Shown piece by piece: positions 35,735 to 43,327 of a stretch of DNA of 64,000 nucleotides. Both the position numbers and the translations under genes were made by a program. The stretch comes from CAYVUV01 sp964455095 (GTDB lineage: Bacteria; Desulfobacterota; Binatia; HRBIN30; CADEER01). The stretch spans positions 1 to 64,000 of the forward strand of contig CAYVUV010000069.1 of NCBI GenBank assembly GCA_964455095.1, written 5' to 3'. Below the pieces are notes generated by a model. The model was given only the letters and a program-made list of their open reading frames with translations, was not told the DNA's origin and did not search any database. Each line of letters starts with the position of its first letter. The stretch's first letter is position 1.

Positions 35735-36184
35735 TCAGGTGGGCGGGCTCTTGCGGTCTACTGGAAATGCGACGCCGGTCTGTGAGCCGATCCAGATCGC
35801 GCCGCCGTCGAAGTGCTCTTTCTTCCAGATCGGCACCACTTCCTTGAGGCGGTCGATGGCGAAGCGACAGGCGTCGAAGGCGGCGGCGCGGTGCGCGGAG
35901 GAGACCGCGATGACCACACTGGCCTCGCCGACCGGCACTACACCGATGCGGTGGGCGATGGCGAGGCGCTCGATCGGCCAGCGCGCGCGCGCGGTGTCGC
36001 CGATCTTGCGCATCTCGGCCAGCGCCATCTCGGGATACGCTTCGTACTCGAGCCGCGTCACCCGCCGCCCGTCGTGATGATCGCGCGTGGTGCCGATGAA
36101 CGTCGCGATGGCGCCGGCGCGCGCGTCGCGCACCGCCGCCGTCACGGCCGCGGCGTCGATCGGTTGGTCGACGATCTCGAACAT
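35735..36184 (-). CDS. moaE: Molybdopterin synthase catalytic subunit MoaE
   Basis: Large subunit of molybdopterin synthase, which inserts sulfur from MoaD thiocarboxylate into cyclic pyranopterin monophosphate. The 149-residue product has GAIATFIGTTRDHHDGR, LEYEAYPEMA, RIGVVPVGEASVVIAVSSAHR and the catalytic-lysine region IWKKEHFDGG. ATG at 36184 follows the moaD stop by one base; a GTG at 36193 that would overlap moaD by 8 nt is an alternative. Last gene of moaB-moaD-moaE. The presence of the pathway implies molybdoenzymes elsewhere in the genome. Confidence 0.96.
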   Translation of the reverse strand: MFEIVDQPIDAAAVTAAVRDARAGAIATFIGTTRDHHDGRRVTRLEYEAYPEMALAEMRKIGDTARARWPIERLAIAHRIGVVPVGEASVVIAVSSAHRAAAFDACRFAIDRLKEVVPIWKKEHFDGGAIWIGSQTGVAFPVDRKSPPT

Positions 36185-36185
36185 C

Positions 36186-36431
36186 TCAACCACCGCTCAC
36201 CGGTGGGATGAGGGCCACCTCGTCATCGGGCGCCAGGTGGTGGTCGCGTCCAACGTACTCGCGATTGACGGCGATGGAGATCGACTCGCCGAGCGGCACG
36301 AGATCCGGGTGCTGTTCGCAGAGCAGCCGCCAGAGGTTTTCCACCGTCGCGCCGTCGGGCAGCGTCTGCTCCGCCTCGCTGGTGTGCAGGCGCTCGCGCA
36401 ACGAGGCAAAGAACCGCAGGCGCACGACCAT
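36186..36431 (-). CDS. moaD: Molybdopterin synthase sulfur carrier MoaD
   Basis: An 81-residue ubiquitin-fold sulfur carrier. VVRLRFFASLRERL and DDEVALIPPVSGG are characteristic, and the chain ends in the Gly-Gly that is adenylated and thiocarboxylated. It starts 4 nt after the moaB stop and is followed at once by moaE, so the two synthase subunits are made together. Standard length and no oddities. Confidence 0.96.
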   Translation of the reverse strand: MVVRLRFFASLRERLHTSEAEQTLPDGATVENLWRLLCEQHPDLVPLGESISIAVNREYVGRDHHLAPDDEVALIPPVSGG

Positions 36432-36435
36432 CCGC

Positions 36436-36933
36436 TCATCCTCGAATCAGGCCGACCAGATGCCCGATCTCGGGCAGGATCAGCCGCGTCACCGCCAGCT
36501 CGACGGCGGCGGTGGAGCCGGGCAGGGCGAAGACGACGCGCGCGCCCGCCACCCCGGCGGTCGCCCGGCTGAGCATGGCGGCGGCCCCGATCTGCTCGAA
36601 GCTCAACATGCGGAACAGCTCGCCGAAGCCTGGGATCTCCTTGTCGAGCAGCCCGCTGATCGCTTCGAAGGTCGTATCGCGGCGCGCCAGGCCGGTGCCG
36701 CCGTTGCAGATGATCACTTCGACCGTGGCCGGCGCGGCGGCGAGCGCGGCGGTGATCTGGTCCGGCTCGTCCTTGACGATGCGGTAGAACCCGACGCGGT
36801 GGCCGCCAGCCGTCAGCAGCGCCTGGATGCGCTGGCCACTGGTATCGTCGGCTTCGGTGCGCGTGTCGCTGACGGTCACGACGCCGCATTCGACTGCGGC
36901 CGTGTCGTGTTTTCGGTGGCCGTGGTGACTCAC
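36436..36933 (-). CDS. moaB: MoaB/MogA-family molybdopterin protein
   Basis: Adenylates molybdopterin before molybdate insertion. The 165-residue product has CGVVTVSDTRTEADDTSG, GFYRIVKDEPDQI, VIICNGGTGLARRDTTFEAI and ALPGSTAAVELAV, the MoCF-biosynthesis fold with its GGTG loop. The GTG at 36933 is chosen because it is the only start upstream of the conserved region without running into Arg/Pro-rich non-coding-like sequence. First gene of moaB-moaD-moaE. MoaB and MogA cannot be separated with certainty by sequence reading alone. Confidence 0.93.
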   Translation of the reverse strand: MSHHGHRKHDTAAVECGVVTVSDTRTEADDTSGQRIQALLTAGGHRVGFYRIVKDEPDQITAALAAAPATVEVIICNGGTGLARRDTTFEAISGLLDKEIPGFGELFRMLSFEQIGAAAMLSRATAGVAGARVVFALPGSTAAVELAVTRLILPEIGHLVGLIRG

Positions 36934-36982
36934 GCGGCCACCATAGCAGGGTAACTTTCGCGCCGGGAAGCGGGGGGCGCGC

Positions 36983-37525
36983 TCAGCTGCTGCTGCGCAC
37001 AACGGGCTCGCCGGCGCCCTGAGCCGGCACCGCGCCGTTGTCGGGGGCGATGGGCTCGTCCTCCAGATGCGCGCCGATCTGTCGCCAGGCGTTGCGATAC
37101 ATGGCGAACTTCCCGGCGTAGGAGCGCCGCGAGTCGGGCAGATAGAACGTCTTGCCGCTGATGGCATCCCACGGGATCACGAACGCTTGCGTCAGGTCGA
37201 GCCGCTGGCCGGGCACGAGAGGAATGCAGGCGAAGAAGTCGCTGTAGCGCTCGCCCACTTTGCCGCGATGGTGAAAGTTGAAGTTCCAGGCTCGGTACAC
37301 GTAGTTGTAGCGCCGGCCACCGACGTGGACACGGCGGCGAGAGGAGCTCGGATAGGCGACGCGCAGGGCCAGTCGGACCGCGCCGTCGACGATGAAATCG
37401 AAGCGCGCCTGGGGGGCAGCTGCTTCGACCTGGTGGCCCAGTCGGGCCATATGCGCCACAACCTCTAGCTTCGGGACGTCGTGTATCTCGACTCGATTCA
37501 TCGTCCGTTGCGGGTTGACACGCAT
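36983..37525 (-). CDS. Unknown protein, possibly a degenerate PD-(D/E)xK fold
   Basis: A 180-residue soluble protein that I do not firmly recognise. The central part reads FDFIVDGAVRLALRVAY, then YNYVYRAWNFNFHHR, YSDFFACIPL, FVIPWDAISGKTFYLP. This order of an Asp on a beta-strand, a second strand, a 'xDFFxx' strand and a 'xVIPxxxIxGK' strand resembles PD-(D/E)xK nuclease-like proteins, but the E/Q-x-K motif would be Arg-Val-Ala, so it would be inactive. The C-terminal 40 residues are low complexity. ATG at 37525 is used; a GTG at 37537 and an ATG at 37501 are alternatives. It lies between moaB and nth on the same strand. Confidence 0.7.
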   Translation of the reverse strand: MRVNPQRTMNRVEIHDVPKLEVVAHMARLGHQVEAAAPQARFDFIVDGAVRLALRVAYPSSSRRRVHVGGRRYNYVYRAWNFNFHHRGKVGERYSDFFACIPLVPGQRLDLTQAFVIPWDAISGKTFYLPDSRRSYAGKFAMYRNAWRQIGAHLEDEPIAPDNGAVPAQGAGEPVVRSSS

Positions 37526-37625
37526 GAGCGGGTCCACAACCGTTCAGGTCTCGCTGAGTCTCCCGGTTCCCCCCATCACTTCCATCCCGCGCCTTCATAA
37601 CCCGCGAGGGTGGGGTTTGCCAAGC

Positions 37626-37674
37626 AAAAAACCCGCGCTGGCCCGCCCCTTTGCTGCCGCCATATTTGGGCCAG
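37626..37674 (-). terminator. Possible terminator after endonuclease III gene
   Basis: On the minus strand CTGGCCC (37668-37674) pairs perfectly with GGGCCAG (37638-37644) around a 23-nt loop; a T6 run follows 6 nt later (37626-37631). It is 22 nt after the nth stop. The long loop and the gap before the T run weaken the call. Confidence 0.35.
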
Positions 37675-37695
37675 GTTGCAGGGCTTTGCGCCCCC

Positions 37696-38391
37696 TCAAC
37701 TGACCCAGCTCGAGCGGGTGGGGCGCTGTTTTGGCGGGGCTGGCTGGGTTTTATCGGGAAACGGGCACAGGGAGGCGATGACGCAGGTGGGGCAGTCGGG
37801 CTTGCGGGCAAAGCAGACACGCCGGCCGTGGTATTGGAGAAGGTGGCAGAAGCGGATCTGATCGCGGCGCGGTACCAAGCCGGTGAGCGCCGCCTCGATC
37901 TTGTCGGGGTCGGTCTCGGCGGTCAGCCCAAGGCGCTGCGAGAGCCGCCCGACATGCGTGTCCACGCCGATGCCCGGCACACCAAAAGCGTTGCCAAGCA
38001 GGATGTTAGCGGTTTTGCGGCCGACGCCGGGCAGCGTCAACAGCGCGTCGCGGTCGGCCGGTACCTGGCCGCCGAAGCGCTCGACGAGTTGCTGGCAGCA
38101 GGTGCGGACGGCCTTCGCCTTCTGACGGTAGAAGCCGGTCTGCCGCACCGCCTCCTCGAGGTCCTCCTGGGCAACGGCGGCGTAGTCGCGCGCCGTGGGA
38201 AAGCGCCGGAACAGGGCCGGCGTGACCTCGTTGACTTTGGCATCAGTGCACTGGGCGGCGAGGATCAAGGCGACCAGGAGCTCGAGCGGCGTGGTGAAGT
38301 CGAGCGCCAGCTTGGCGTCCGGGTGGGCGCGCGCCAGCTTGGCGATGATCTTCTTCACCCGTTCGACCTCACCTTTGTTCTGAGCCGCCAT
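37696..38391 (-). CDS. nth: Endonuclease III (DNA glycosylase/AP lyase)
   Basis: Removes oxidised pyrimidines and cleaves abasic sites in base-excision repair. The 231-residue enzyme has the helix-hairpin-helix LPGVGRKTANILLGNAFG with catalytic Lys, followed by the catalytic Asp in GVDTHVGRLSQRLG. The C-terminal 4Fe-4S cluster is intact (C-x6-C-x2-C-x5-C: CFARKPDCPTCVIASLC). A Pro-rich tail of 20 residues follows. The ATG at 38391 is directly preceded by GAGGTGAGG; an in-frame ATG at 38412 is less likely. Single gene, no unusual partner. Confidence 0.96.
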   Translation of the reverse strand: MAAQNKGEVERVKKIIAKLARAHPDAKLALDFTTPLELLVALILAAQCTDAKVNEVTPALFRRFPTARDYAAVAQEDLEEAVRQTGFYRQKAKAVRTCCQQLVERFGGQVPADRDALLTLPGVGRKTANILLGNAFGVPGIGVDTHVGRLSQRLGLTAETDPDKIEAALTGLVPRRDQIRFCHLLQYHGRRVCFARKPDCPTCVIASLCPFPDKTQPAPPKQRPTRSSWVS

Positions 38392-38513
38392 CCTCACCTC
38401 GCGGCGGATCAAACTACAGCAGGCGGCGCAGTGGCAAGCCGCCGGAACCGTTCGGTCGCTCGCGGTTGGCGCCCGATTGCACTTGCCCTATAGATCGATG
38501 GGAGGGACTGCGC

Positions 38514-39449
38514 GTGAAGCGACGACAGCCAGGGGTGCGGGAGTATGCGATTGCAGCGGTGCTGCTGGTCGGTATCTGGACGGCCGGCTGCGCGGCACGC
38601 CCGGATACGCCGCTGTCGACCGCGCCTCCGCGGGCGGGGGAGGTGACCGGTGCGGGGCGCGACACCTCGTCTTCGAAGCCGGCCGCAAAACCCGCCGATG
38701 AGTCGGCAATCGCCCGCGCCAGCCAACCGGGCATGCCCTGCTCGCAGGCGACCCGGGTGGCGCGCGAGGCGCTGATCAAGATGGGCTACCTGATCGAGAA
38801 GGTGGAGCCGGCCAGGCCGGGCGTCCCCGGCCGCGTCGCCGGCACCAAGAATGCCGGCTGGAATGCCGCCGACCCGCAAGCCGGTACGGCGTACGCGGCG
38901 CAGATTACGGTCACGTGCTCGGACCGCGGCGCCGATTTCGAGGGCAATACTGACGAAGGCTTCCTGGCGCGGATGAGCTTCCGCCAGGAGTTTGCCAAGA
39001 CCATTGCCGCCCTGTCGGAGCGCAAGGTGACCCGGCCGCGCGTCGACGATCGGCCGGAGACGGGCTTGCTGATCAGCGTCGAGCCGCTGCGCGGGCCGGA
39101 TGCCACGGCGGAGTTCGGCGTCGATGTGACGGCGTCCGGGGTGACACCGGTGCGCGTGCGCATCGACAACAAGACCGAGCGGACGTACCAGTTCGCGGGC
39201 GAAGGGGTCCGCCTGGTGTCGCAAGACGGCGCGCGCAGCTCGGCCCTCGATCCGCAGCAGGCGGCCGCGAAGCTTCCCGCCGCGGTCGGGAAGAGCCTGC
39301 AGGAGAAGCTGATCGGCGACGGCGAGATCGCCCCGGGCGCGACGCGCGCCGGTTTCCTCTATTTCCCCGCCGCCGCCTATCGCCGCGCTACGCTGCTGCT
39401 GGTCGACCGCGAGACGGAGGAGTCGGAGGGCTTTCGTGTCGAGTTCTGA
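38514..39449 (+). CDS. Lipoprotein of unknown function, paralogue 1
   Basis: A 311-residue predicted lipoprotein: basic n-region (KRRQPGVREY), hydrophobic core AIAAVLLVGIWTAG and lipid-acceptor Cys. The body has two domains: PCSQATRVAREALIKMGYLIEKVEP to about 150, then TGLLISVEPLRGPDATAEFGVDVTASGVTPVRVRIDN, a conserved-looking beta-sandwich half. It ends RATLLLVDRETEESEGFRVEF, almost the same as the end of the following gene, so the two are paralogues. GGGAGGGA at 38500-38507 supports the GTG at 38514. Role unknown; an envelope location is likely. Confidence 0.82.
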   Translation: MKRRQPGVREYAIAAVLLVGIWTAGCAARPDTPLSTAPPRAGEVTGAGRDTSSSKPAAKPADESAIARASQPGMPCSQATRVAREALIKMGYLIEKVEPARPGVPGRVAGTKNAGWNAADPQAGTAYAAQITVTCSDRGADFEGNTDEGFLARMSFRQEFAKTIAALSERKVTRPRVDDRPETGLLISVEPLRGPDATAEFGVDVTASGVTPVRVRIDNKTERTYQFAGEGVRLVSQDGARSSALDPQQAAAKLPAAVGKSLQEKLIGDGEIAPGATRAGFLYFPAAAYRRATLLLVDRETEESEGFRVEF

Positions 39450-39465
39450 CTTCCCCCTTTGGCAA

Positions 39466-40428
39466 ATGAGACTGTGGACCAATGCGAAGACACCCTTCGA
39501 CGGGCTCAGGGTGAGCGGAAGAAGTCCTTTTAGATCAATCCCCCCACCGCTCAGGCTGAGCTCGTCGAAGCGTGGTTTTGTTCTCCTCACCGGCGTGCTC
39601 CTGCTGGCGGCGTGCACGCCGCCCGTCAAGCAGTATGCGCTGCGCAACCAGCCGCTGTCGTGTGCCGATGCCAACCGCACCGCCTATCGGGCCGTGCAGT
39701 CGATGCGCTTCACCGTCACCTCGTTCGAGCCCGCCGCGTCCGGGCGCCGCGGCGTCATCAAGGCCACCCGCACGGCGTTCGACGACAGCACGCAGAAGGT
39801 GCGGGTGCTGATCGACTGCGCGGCGAGCGGCGCCAGCGTGGACATCGAGGAGGAAGGCGCGCTGTTCGGGCAGATCGAGCTCAAACGCCCGTTCTACCAG
39901 TCCTTCACCAACATCGTGTCGATGGACGCGGCGCGCGCCGACATGGACGCGCGCATCGATGCCGGCACCGCGCCCGCGTCGCAGCAGCGGCGCGATCTCC
40001 AGGTCCTGGTCGAGCCGGTGCGCGGCCAGGCCGCCAAGCTGGATTTCGACATCGATCTCGCCGCCGCCGGCGTGCTGCCGGTGCGGATCACGATCAAGAA
40101 CCACACGGCGCAGGCGTATCGCCTGCAACCGGCCGACATTCGCCTCACCGGCGCCGACCGCACGCGCGTGGCCGCGCTCTCCGCCGCTGCCGCCGCGCAG
40201 CGCGTTGCCGCCACCCGACTGCCCGACGGCACTACCCCCTCGACCGCGCTGCCGCAGACGGCCGTCAACGAGCGCCTGCGCGGGGCGCTGTTCAACGCCG
40301 AAGCCGTGGCGCCGGGCGCCGAGGCATCTGGTTACCTCTTCTTCCCGCTCGCCGAGTACCGCTCGGCGCGGGTGACGCTCATCGAGGCCGAGAGCGAGGA
40401 GAGCGAGGGGTTTCTGGTCGAGTTCTGA
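39466..40428 (+). CDS. Lipoprotein of unknown function, paralogue 2 with repeat-derived N-terminus
   Basis: A 320-residue paralogue of the preceding gene: DANRTAYRAVQSMRFTVTSFEPA, VLVEPVRGQAAKLDFDIDLAAAGVLPVRITIKN and RVTLIEAESEESEGFLVEF align with its neighbour. The lipobox is LLAAC after core GFVLLTGVLL. However, the residues before that core are encoded by a palindromic repeat (39491-39575), giving TPFDGLRVSGRS and PLRLSSSKR. No ATG lies between repeat and core, so translation must begin at ATG 39466 or GTG 39511, inside or before the repeat. The signal peptide n-region is therefore abnormally long. An in-frame GTG at 39436 also exists. Confidence 0.78.
   Translation: MRLWTNAKTPFDGLRVSGRSPFRSIPPPLRLSSSKRGFVLLTGVLLLAACTPPVKQYALRNQPLSCADANRTAYRAVQSMRFTVTSFEPAASGRRGVIKATRTAFDDSTQKVRVLIDCAASGASVDIEEEGALFGQIELKRPFYQSFTNIVSMDAARADMDARIDAGTAPASQQRRDLQVLVEPVRGQAAKLDFDIDLAAAGVLPVRITIKNHTAQAYRLQPADIRLTGADRTRVAALSAAAAAQRVAATRLPDGTTPSTALPQTAVNERLRGALFNAEAVAPGAEASGYLFFPLAEYRSARVTLIEAESEESEGFLVEF
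39491..39575. repeat. TTCGACGGGCTCAG-type palindromic repeat inside a 5' coding region
   Basis: CACCCTTCGACGGGCTCAGG (from 39491) is inverted as CTCAGGCTGAGCTCGTCGAAG (to 39570) around a 28-bp AT-richer loop. The same arms occur at 44453-44480 and 44793-44820. It forms the 5' end of the second lipoprotein gene. Confidence 0.8.
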
Positions 40429-40441
40429 GCCCGCGCGGGCT
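40428..40441. other. Perfect 14-bp palindrome after lipoprotein stop codon
   Basis: AGCCCGCGCGGGCT is self-complementary and starts on the last base of the stop codon. It has no T-run, so it is at best a weak transcription pause or mRNA 3' stabiliser between the lipoprotein and lepB. Confidence 0.4.
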
Positions 40442-40467
40442 GGCCGGGGCGCGCCGCGGGCAAGACC

Positions 40468-40496
40468 TTGACGACCCGCTCACTCAAGGCGATAGT
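40468..40496 (+). promoter_or_regulatory. Candidate sigma-70-like promoter of lepB
   Basis: TTGACG at 40468-40473 and GATAGT at 40491-40496 are separated by 17 nt. The -10 ends 15 nt before the lepB ATG, and no Shine-Dalgarno is visible, so the leader would be only about 8-9 nt. Confidence 0.4.
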
Positions 40497-40511
40497 ACCG
40501 CCGATACCCCT

Positions 40512-41147
40512 ATGGCTGAGAAGCGATTGTTTGCGCAGCGCACACCCCCGGGCGAGAAATCCCGGTTGCGGCAAAACGTCGAGTCGATCGGGCTGGCGTT
40601 GCTGATCGCCCTGGCCGTCCGCTCATCGGTCGTGCAGGCCTTCTGGGTGCCGTCGGGCTCGATGTTGCCGACCATCCAGATCGGCGACCACTTGTTCGTC
40701 AACAAGCTCGCCTATTCGGTCAACCTGCCCCTCATCGGGCCGGTGATGTCGATCGGCCAACCGGAGCGCAACGACATCGTGGTGTTCGTCTCGCCGGTGG
40801 ATCACCGCACCGACCTGATCAAGCGGGTGGTCGCCGTGGCCGGCGACACCGTCGAGATCCGCAGCAAGCACCTCTACATCAACGGCCAGAAGGGCGACGA
40901 GTCGCACGCCTATTTCAGCGACAACACCATCAGCCCGAGCGGCCCGCGCGACAACATGGGCCCGATGGTGGTGCCGGAAGGGAAGTTCTTCGTCCTCGGC
41001 GACAACCGCGACCGCAGCTACGACAGCCGCTTCTGGGGCTTTGCCGACGTCGCCGACATCAAGGGCAAGGCGACCTTCGTGTACTGGTCGTGGGACAGCG
41101 ACAACAAGTGGCCGCGCATCGGCCGCTTCGGCCACTTCATCGAGTAG
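40512..41147 (+). CDS. lepB: Signal peptidase I
   Basis: Cleaves Sec and Tat signal peptides at the outer face of the inner membrane. The 211-residue enzyme has one N-terminal anchor (ESIGLALLIALAVRSSVVQAFWV), the catalytic Ser in PSGSMLPTIQIGDHLFVNK, the Lys base in DLIKRVVAVAGDTV, and box E GDNRDRSYDSRFWG. Length is typical of the single-anchor type. It follows two lipoproteins but seems to have its own promoter. The conserved dyad is intact, so it should be active and would serve the many exported proteins here. Confidence 0.96.
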   Translation: MAEKRLFAQRTPPGEKSRLRQNVESIGLALLIALAVRSSVVQAFWVPSGSMLPTIQIGDHLFVNKLAYSVNLPLIGPVMSIGQPERNDIVVFVSPVDHRTDLIKRVVAVAGDTVEIRSKHLYINGQKGDESHAYFSDNTISPSGPRDNMGPMVVPEGKFFVLGDNRDRSYDSRFWGFADVADIKGKATFVYWSWDSDNKWPRIGRFGHFIE

Positions 41148-41375
41148 CCGTCGCTGCTGCGCCCGCTTCGATGCAGGTGCGGCCGACTCGCCCCTGCGCC
41201 TGACCAGTCATCTGACTGATCGGCGCCCCTGACACGACCACTGGGTGCCACCCAGGGGGCGGTTTGCCCGAAACGGTCAGTGCGCTGACGCGAGCCAACT
41301 GGTGGCGCGTCGCGCGTTGGGATCGCGCGATGCCAATCGGCATTGGGCATAGCGGTTGCACAATGCATATGCGTG
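41148..41375. other. Gene-free gap with three consecutive small hairpins
   Basis: Between lepB and the beta-helix gene are perfect short inverted repeats CAGTCA/TGACTG (41205-41218), CTGGGT/ACCCAG (41241-41255) and GTCAG/CTGAC (41276-41289). None has a T-run. They may act as transcription or mRNA-stability elements; no gene is seen. Confidence 0.4.
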
Positions 41376-42986
41376 ATGACACGCCGCGCCGCCTTCGTCA
41401 GCCTGATCGCTCTGCTGGTGCTGCCGAGCACCGCGCATGCGGCGCGCATCAACCACTACTTCGTCTCGCCGCTGGGATCGGACTCCGATCTCGGCGACCA
41501 GGCACATCCGCTGCGCACCATTGGCGCGGCGGTCGAGCACGCCGAGGCGGGCGACACCGTCATCGCCACCGCGGGCGTTTATCGCGAAGCCGTGATGCTC
41601 ACCGGGGCCGGTTCGCCGCAGGCGCCGATCGTCGTGCGCGGGTTGCCGGGCGCGGTGCTGGTGAGTCCGGATGCGGACGCCAATCTGTCCGCCTTCGACA
41701 TCAAGTCGGGCGCAGCCCATCTGACCATCGAAGGATTCGACATCGGCGGCGGCTACGGCGAGGCCGTGTTCGTGCGCAGCGGCGCGCACGACATCGTGTT
41801 GTCCGGCCTGTACGTGCACGACAACCGCACCGGGATCTGGATCGGCGGCGCCGAACGCGTCGTCGTGCGCGACAGCCGCATCGAACGCCACTACCGCAAC
41901 GGCATCCGCCTGTTCGCCGGTGCGCACGCCATCGAGATCCGCGACACGCTGGTCGCCGGAAGCGACGACGGCCAGGGGTGCGACGGCGACGCCGATGGCA
42001 TCGCCGCCGACGAGACGACCTCCGACATCGCCCTGGACGGCGTCGAGTCGAGCCGCAACGCCGAGGACGGTTTCGACCTGCAGGGCAGCGGCACGAGCCT
42101 GATGCGCTCCACGGCGCGCGACAATGGCTGCACCGGAGTGAAGCTCAACGGCGGTGGCTTCGTCGAGAACCTGCTCGTCGAGCGCAGCCGCGTCGGCCTC
42201 AGCGCCGGCGGCGATGCCGTGTTGCAGAGCTGCACACTGGTCGACAACGCGCTCGGCCTGCGCCTGCTCACCAGCGGGACGACCGTGACCATTCGCAACT
42301 CGATCGTCACCGGCCCGGCCAAAGCCCTCAGCTACGCGGCCGACGTCACCGTCATCGAGGATCACAACGTCTTCCATCGCCCCAATCTGAAGGACCGCTT
42401 GATCGTGCGCACGGAGTTGGATGGCGCCGAGACGCTCTTCTCGGGCGCCGATCTCAACGCGGGCCTCTGGCCGCACGGTGAGGGCACGATGGCGGCCGAT
42501 CCGGAGTTGGAGCTCGACGGGTGTGCGCCCAGCGCCGCCAGCCAGGTCGTTGATCGCGGCGCTTGTCGGCGCTCGCTGCTGCCGATGCCGCAGCTGACGC
42601 TGCGCCGCGTCGCGATGAAAGCGAATCCCGATGGCATCGGCCGCTTGCGGCTGTCGGCAGCGATGGACATTGCCGCCGGGCTGGCCTTCGATCCCCTGGT
42701 CGACTCGACGACCGTCGCCGTGCGCGGTGCGGGTGGCGAGGCAATGCATCTCGAGGTGACACCGGCGAGCTGGAAGCGGGTGCGGTCGGGGCGCGAAACG
42801 ACGCTGCGCGCAACCTTCAGCGACACGCGGATGGGGCGTGTGCGCCTGACGTTGCGCGTCGGAGCGGCGCGCATTCGCCTGTCGCTCGACGTCGCCGCCG
42901 CGGCGCTGTGGAGCCTCGACGACGGAGCGTTGACGTTGTCCGTCGACTCGGGCGCGCTGCACGCCAGCGTCGAGCGCGCAGCGTAA
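41376..42986 (+). CDS. Secreted right-handed parallel beta-helix protein
   Basis: A 536-residue exported protein. Signal peptide AAFVSLIALLVLPSTAHA is followed by YFVSPLGSDSDLGDQAHPLRTIGAAV, the standard opening of pectate-lyase-like (DUF1565/NosD-type) beta-helices, then about ten short coils with buried Ile/Val/Asn, such as GLYVHDNRTGIWIGG and DGVESSRNAEDGFDLQGSG. Residues about 400-536 form a separate beta-domain. Such proteins bind or cleave polysaccharides, but no lyase residues can be assigned. ATG at 41376 places the signal peptide properly; an upstream in-frame start at 41343 would bury it. Monocistronic. Confidence 0.88.
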   Translation: MTRRAAFVSLIALLVLPSTAHAARINHYFVSPLGSDSDLGDQAHPLRTIGAAVEHAEAGDTVIATAGVYREAVMLTGAGSPQAPIVVRGLPGAVLVSPDADANLSAFDIKSGAAHLTIEGFDIGGGYGEAVFVRSGAHDIVLSGLYVHDNRTGIWIGGAERVVVRDSRIERHYRNGIRLFAGAHAIEIRDTLVAGSDDGQGCDGDADGIAADETTSDIALDGVESSRNAEDGFDLQGSGTSLMRSTARDNGCTGVKLNGGGFVENLLVERSRVGLSAGGDAVLQSCTLVDNALGLRLLTSGTTVTIRNSIVTGPAKALSYAADVTVIEDHNVFHRPNLKDRLIVRTELDGAETLFSGADLNAGLWPHGEGTMAADPELELDGCAPSAASQVVDRGACRRSLLPMPQLTLRRVAMKANPDGIGRLRLSAAMDIAAGLAFDPLVDSTTVAVRGAGGEAMHLEVTPASWKRVRSGRETTLRATFSDTRMGRVRLTLRVGAARIRLSLDVAAAALWSLDDGALTLSVDSGALHASVERAA

Positions 42987-43072
42987 ACCACCCGGACGGG
43001 CTGAGAATTGCGGCTCTGATACGACTCTGGTACGGTTCGCGCTCGCACGCGCAGCCCGAAAGGAGTCATGCC

Positions 43073-43279
43073 ATGGCCGGTGGGAAAACTTTTAAGCGTG
43101 ACCAAAAACGCCGCAAAGAGATGGCGCGCAAGCTGAAACAGGAAGAAAAGCTGCGCAGGAAGCTCGCCCGCAAGGAAGAAAAGAAGGACGGCGGCCTGCC
43201 CGACGATCCGGAGCTCGACGGCGCCGATGACGATGATGATGACGACGACGATGATGAAGAGGTTGGTGAAGAGGGTTAG
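43073..43279 (+). CDS. Small bipolar charged protein (basic head, acidic tail)
   Basis: A 68-residue protein: residues 1-38 are strongly basic and helical (FKRDQKRRKEMARKLKQEEK), while the C-terminus is a run of about ten Asp followed by Glu. AAAGGAG at 43059-43065 supports the ATG at 43073; an ATG at 43068 is out of frame. The basic head could bind nucleic acid or ribosomes, and the acidic tail could self-mask it, but this is inference. Similar short 'GKxFKRDQKRRKE' proteins occur in related high-GC bacteria as I recall them; no function is known. Confidence 0.75.
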   Translation: MAGGKTFKRDQKRRKEMARKLKQEEKLRRKLARKEEKKDGGLPDDPELDGADDDDDDDDDDEEVGEEG

Positions 43280-43280
43280 A

Positions 43281-43295
43281 TCTCACAGTGTGAGA
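43281..43295. other. Palindrome between convergent genes
   Basis: TCTCACAGTGTGAGA is a perfect inverted repeat immediately after the small charged protein gene and before the end of the convergent amidohydrolase gene. It could serve as a short bidirectional terminator-like hairpin, but there is no T-run. Confidence 0.35.
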
Positions 43296-43327
43296 CGGAG
43301 GGTCCCGACCACCGCACGGCACCGCGC

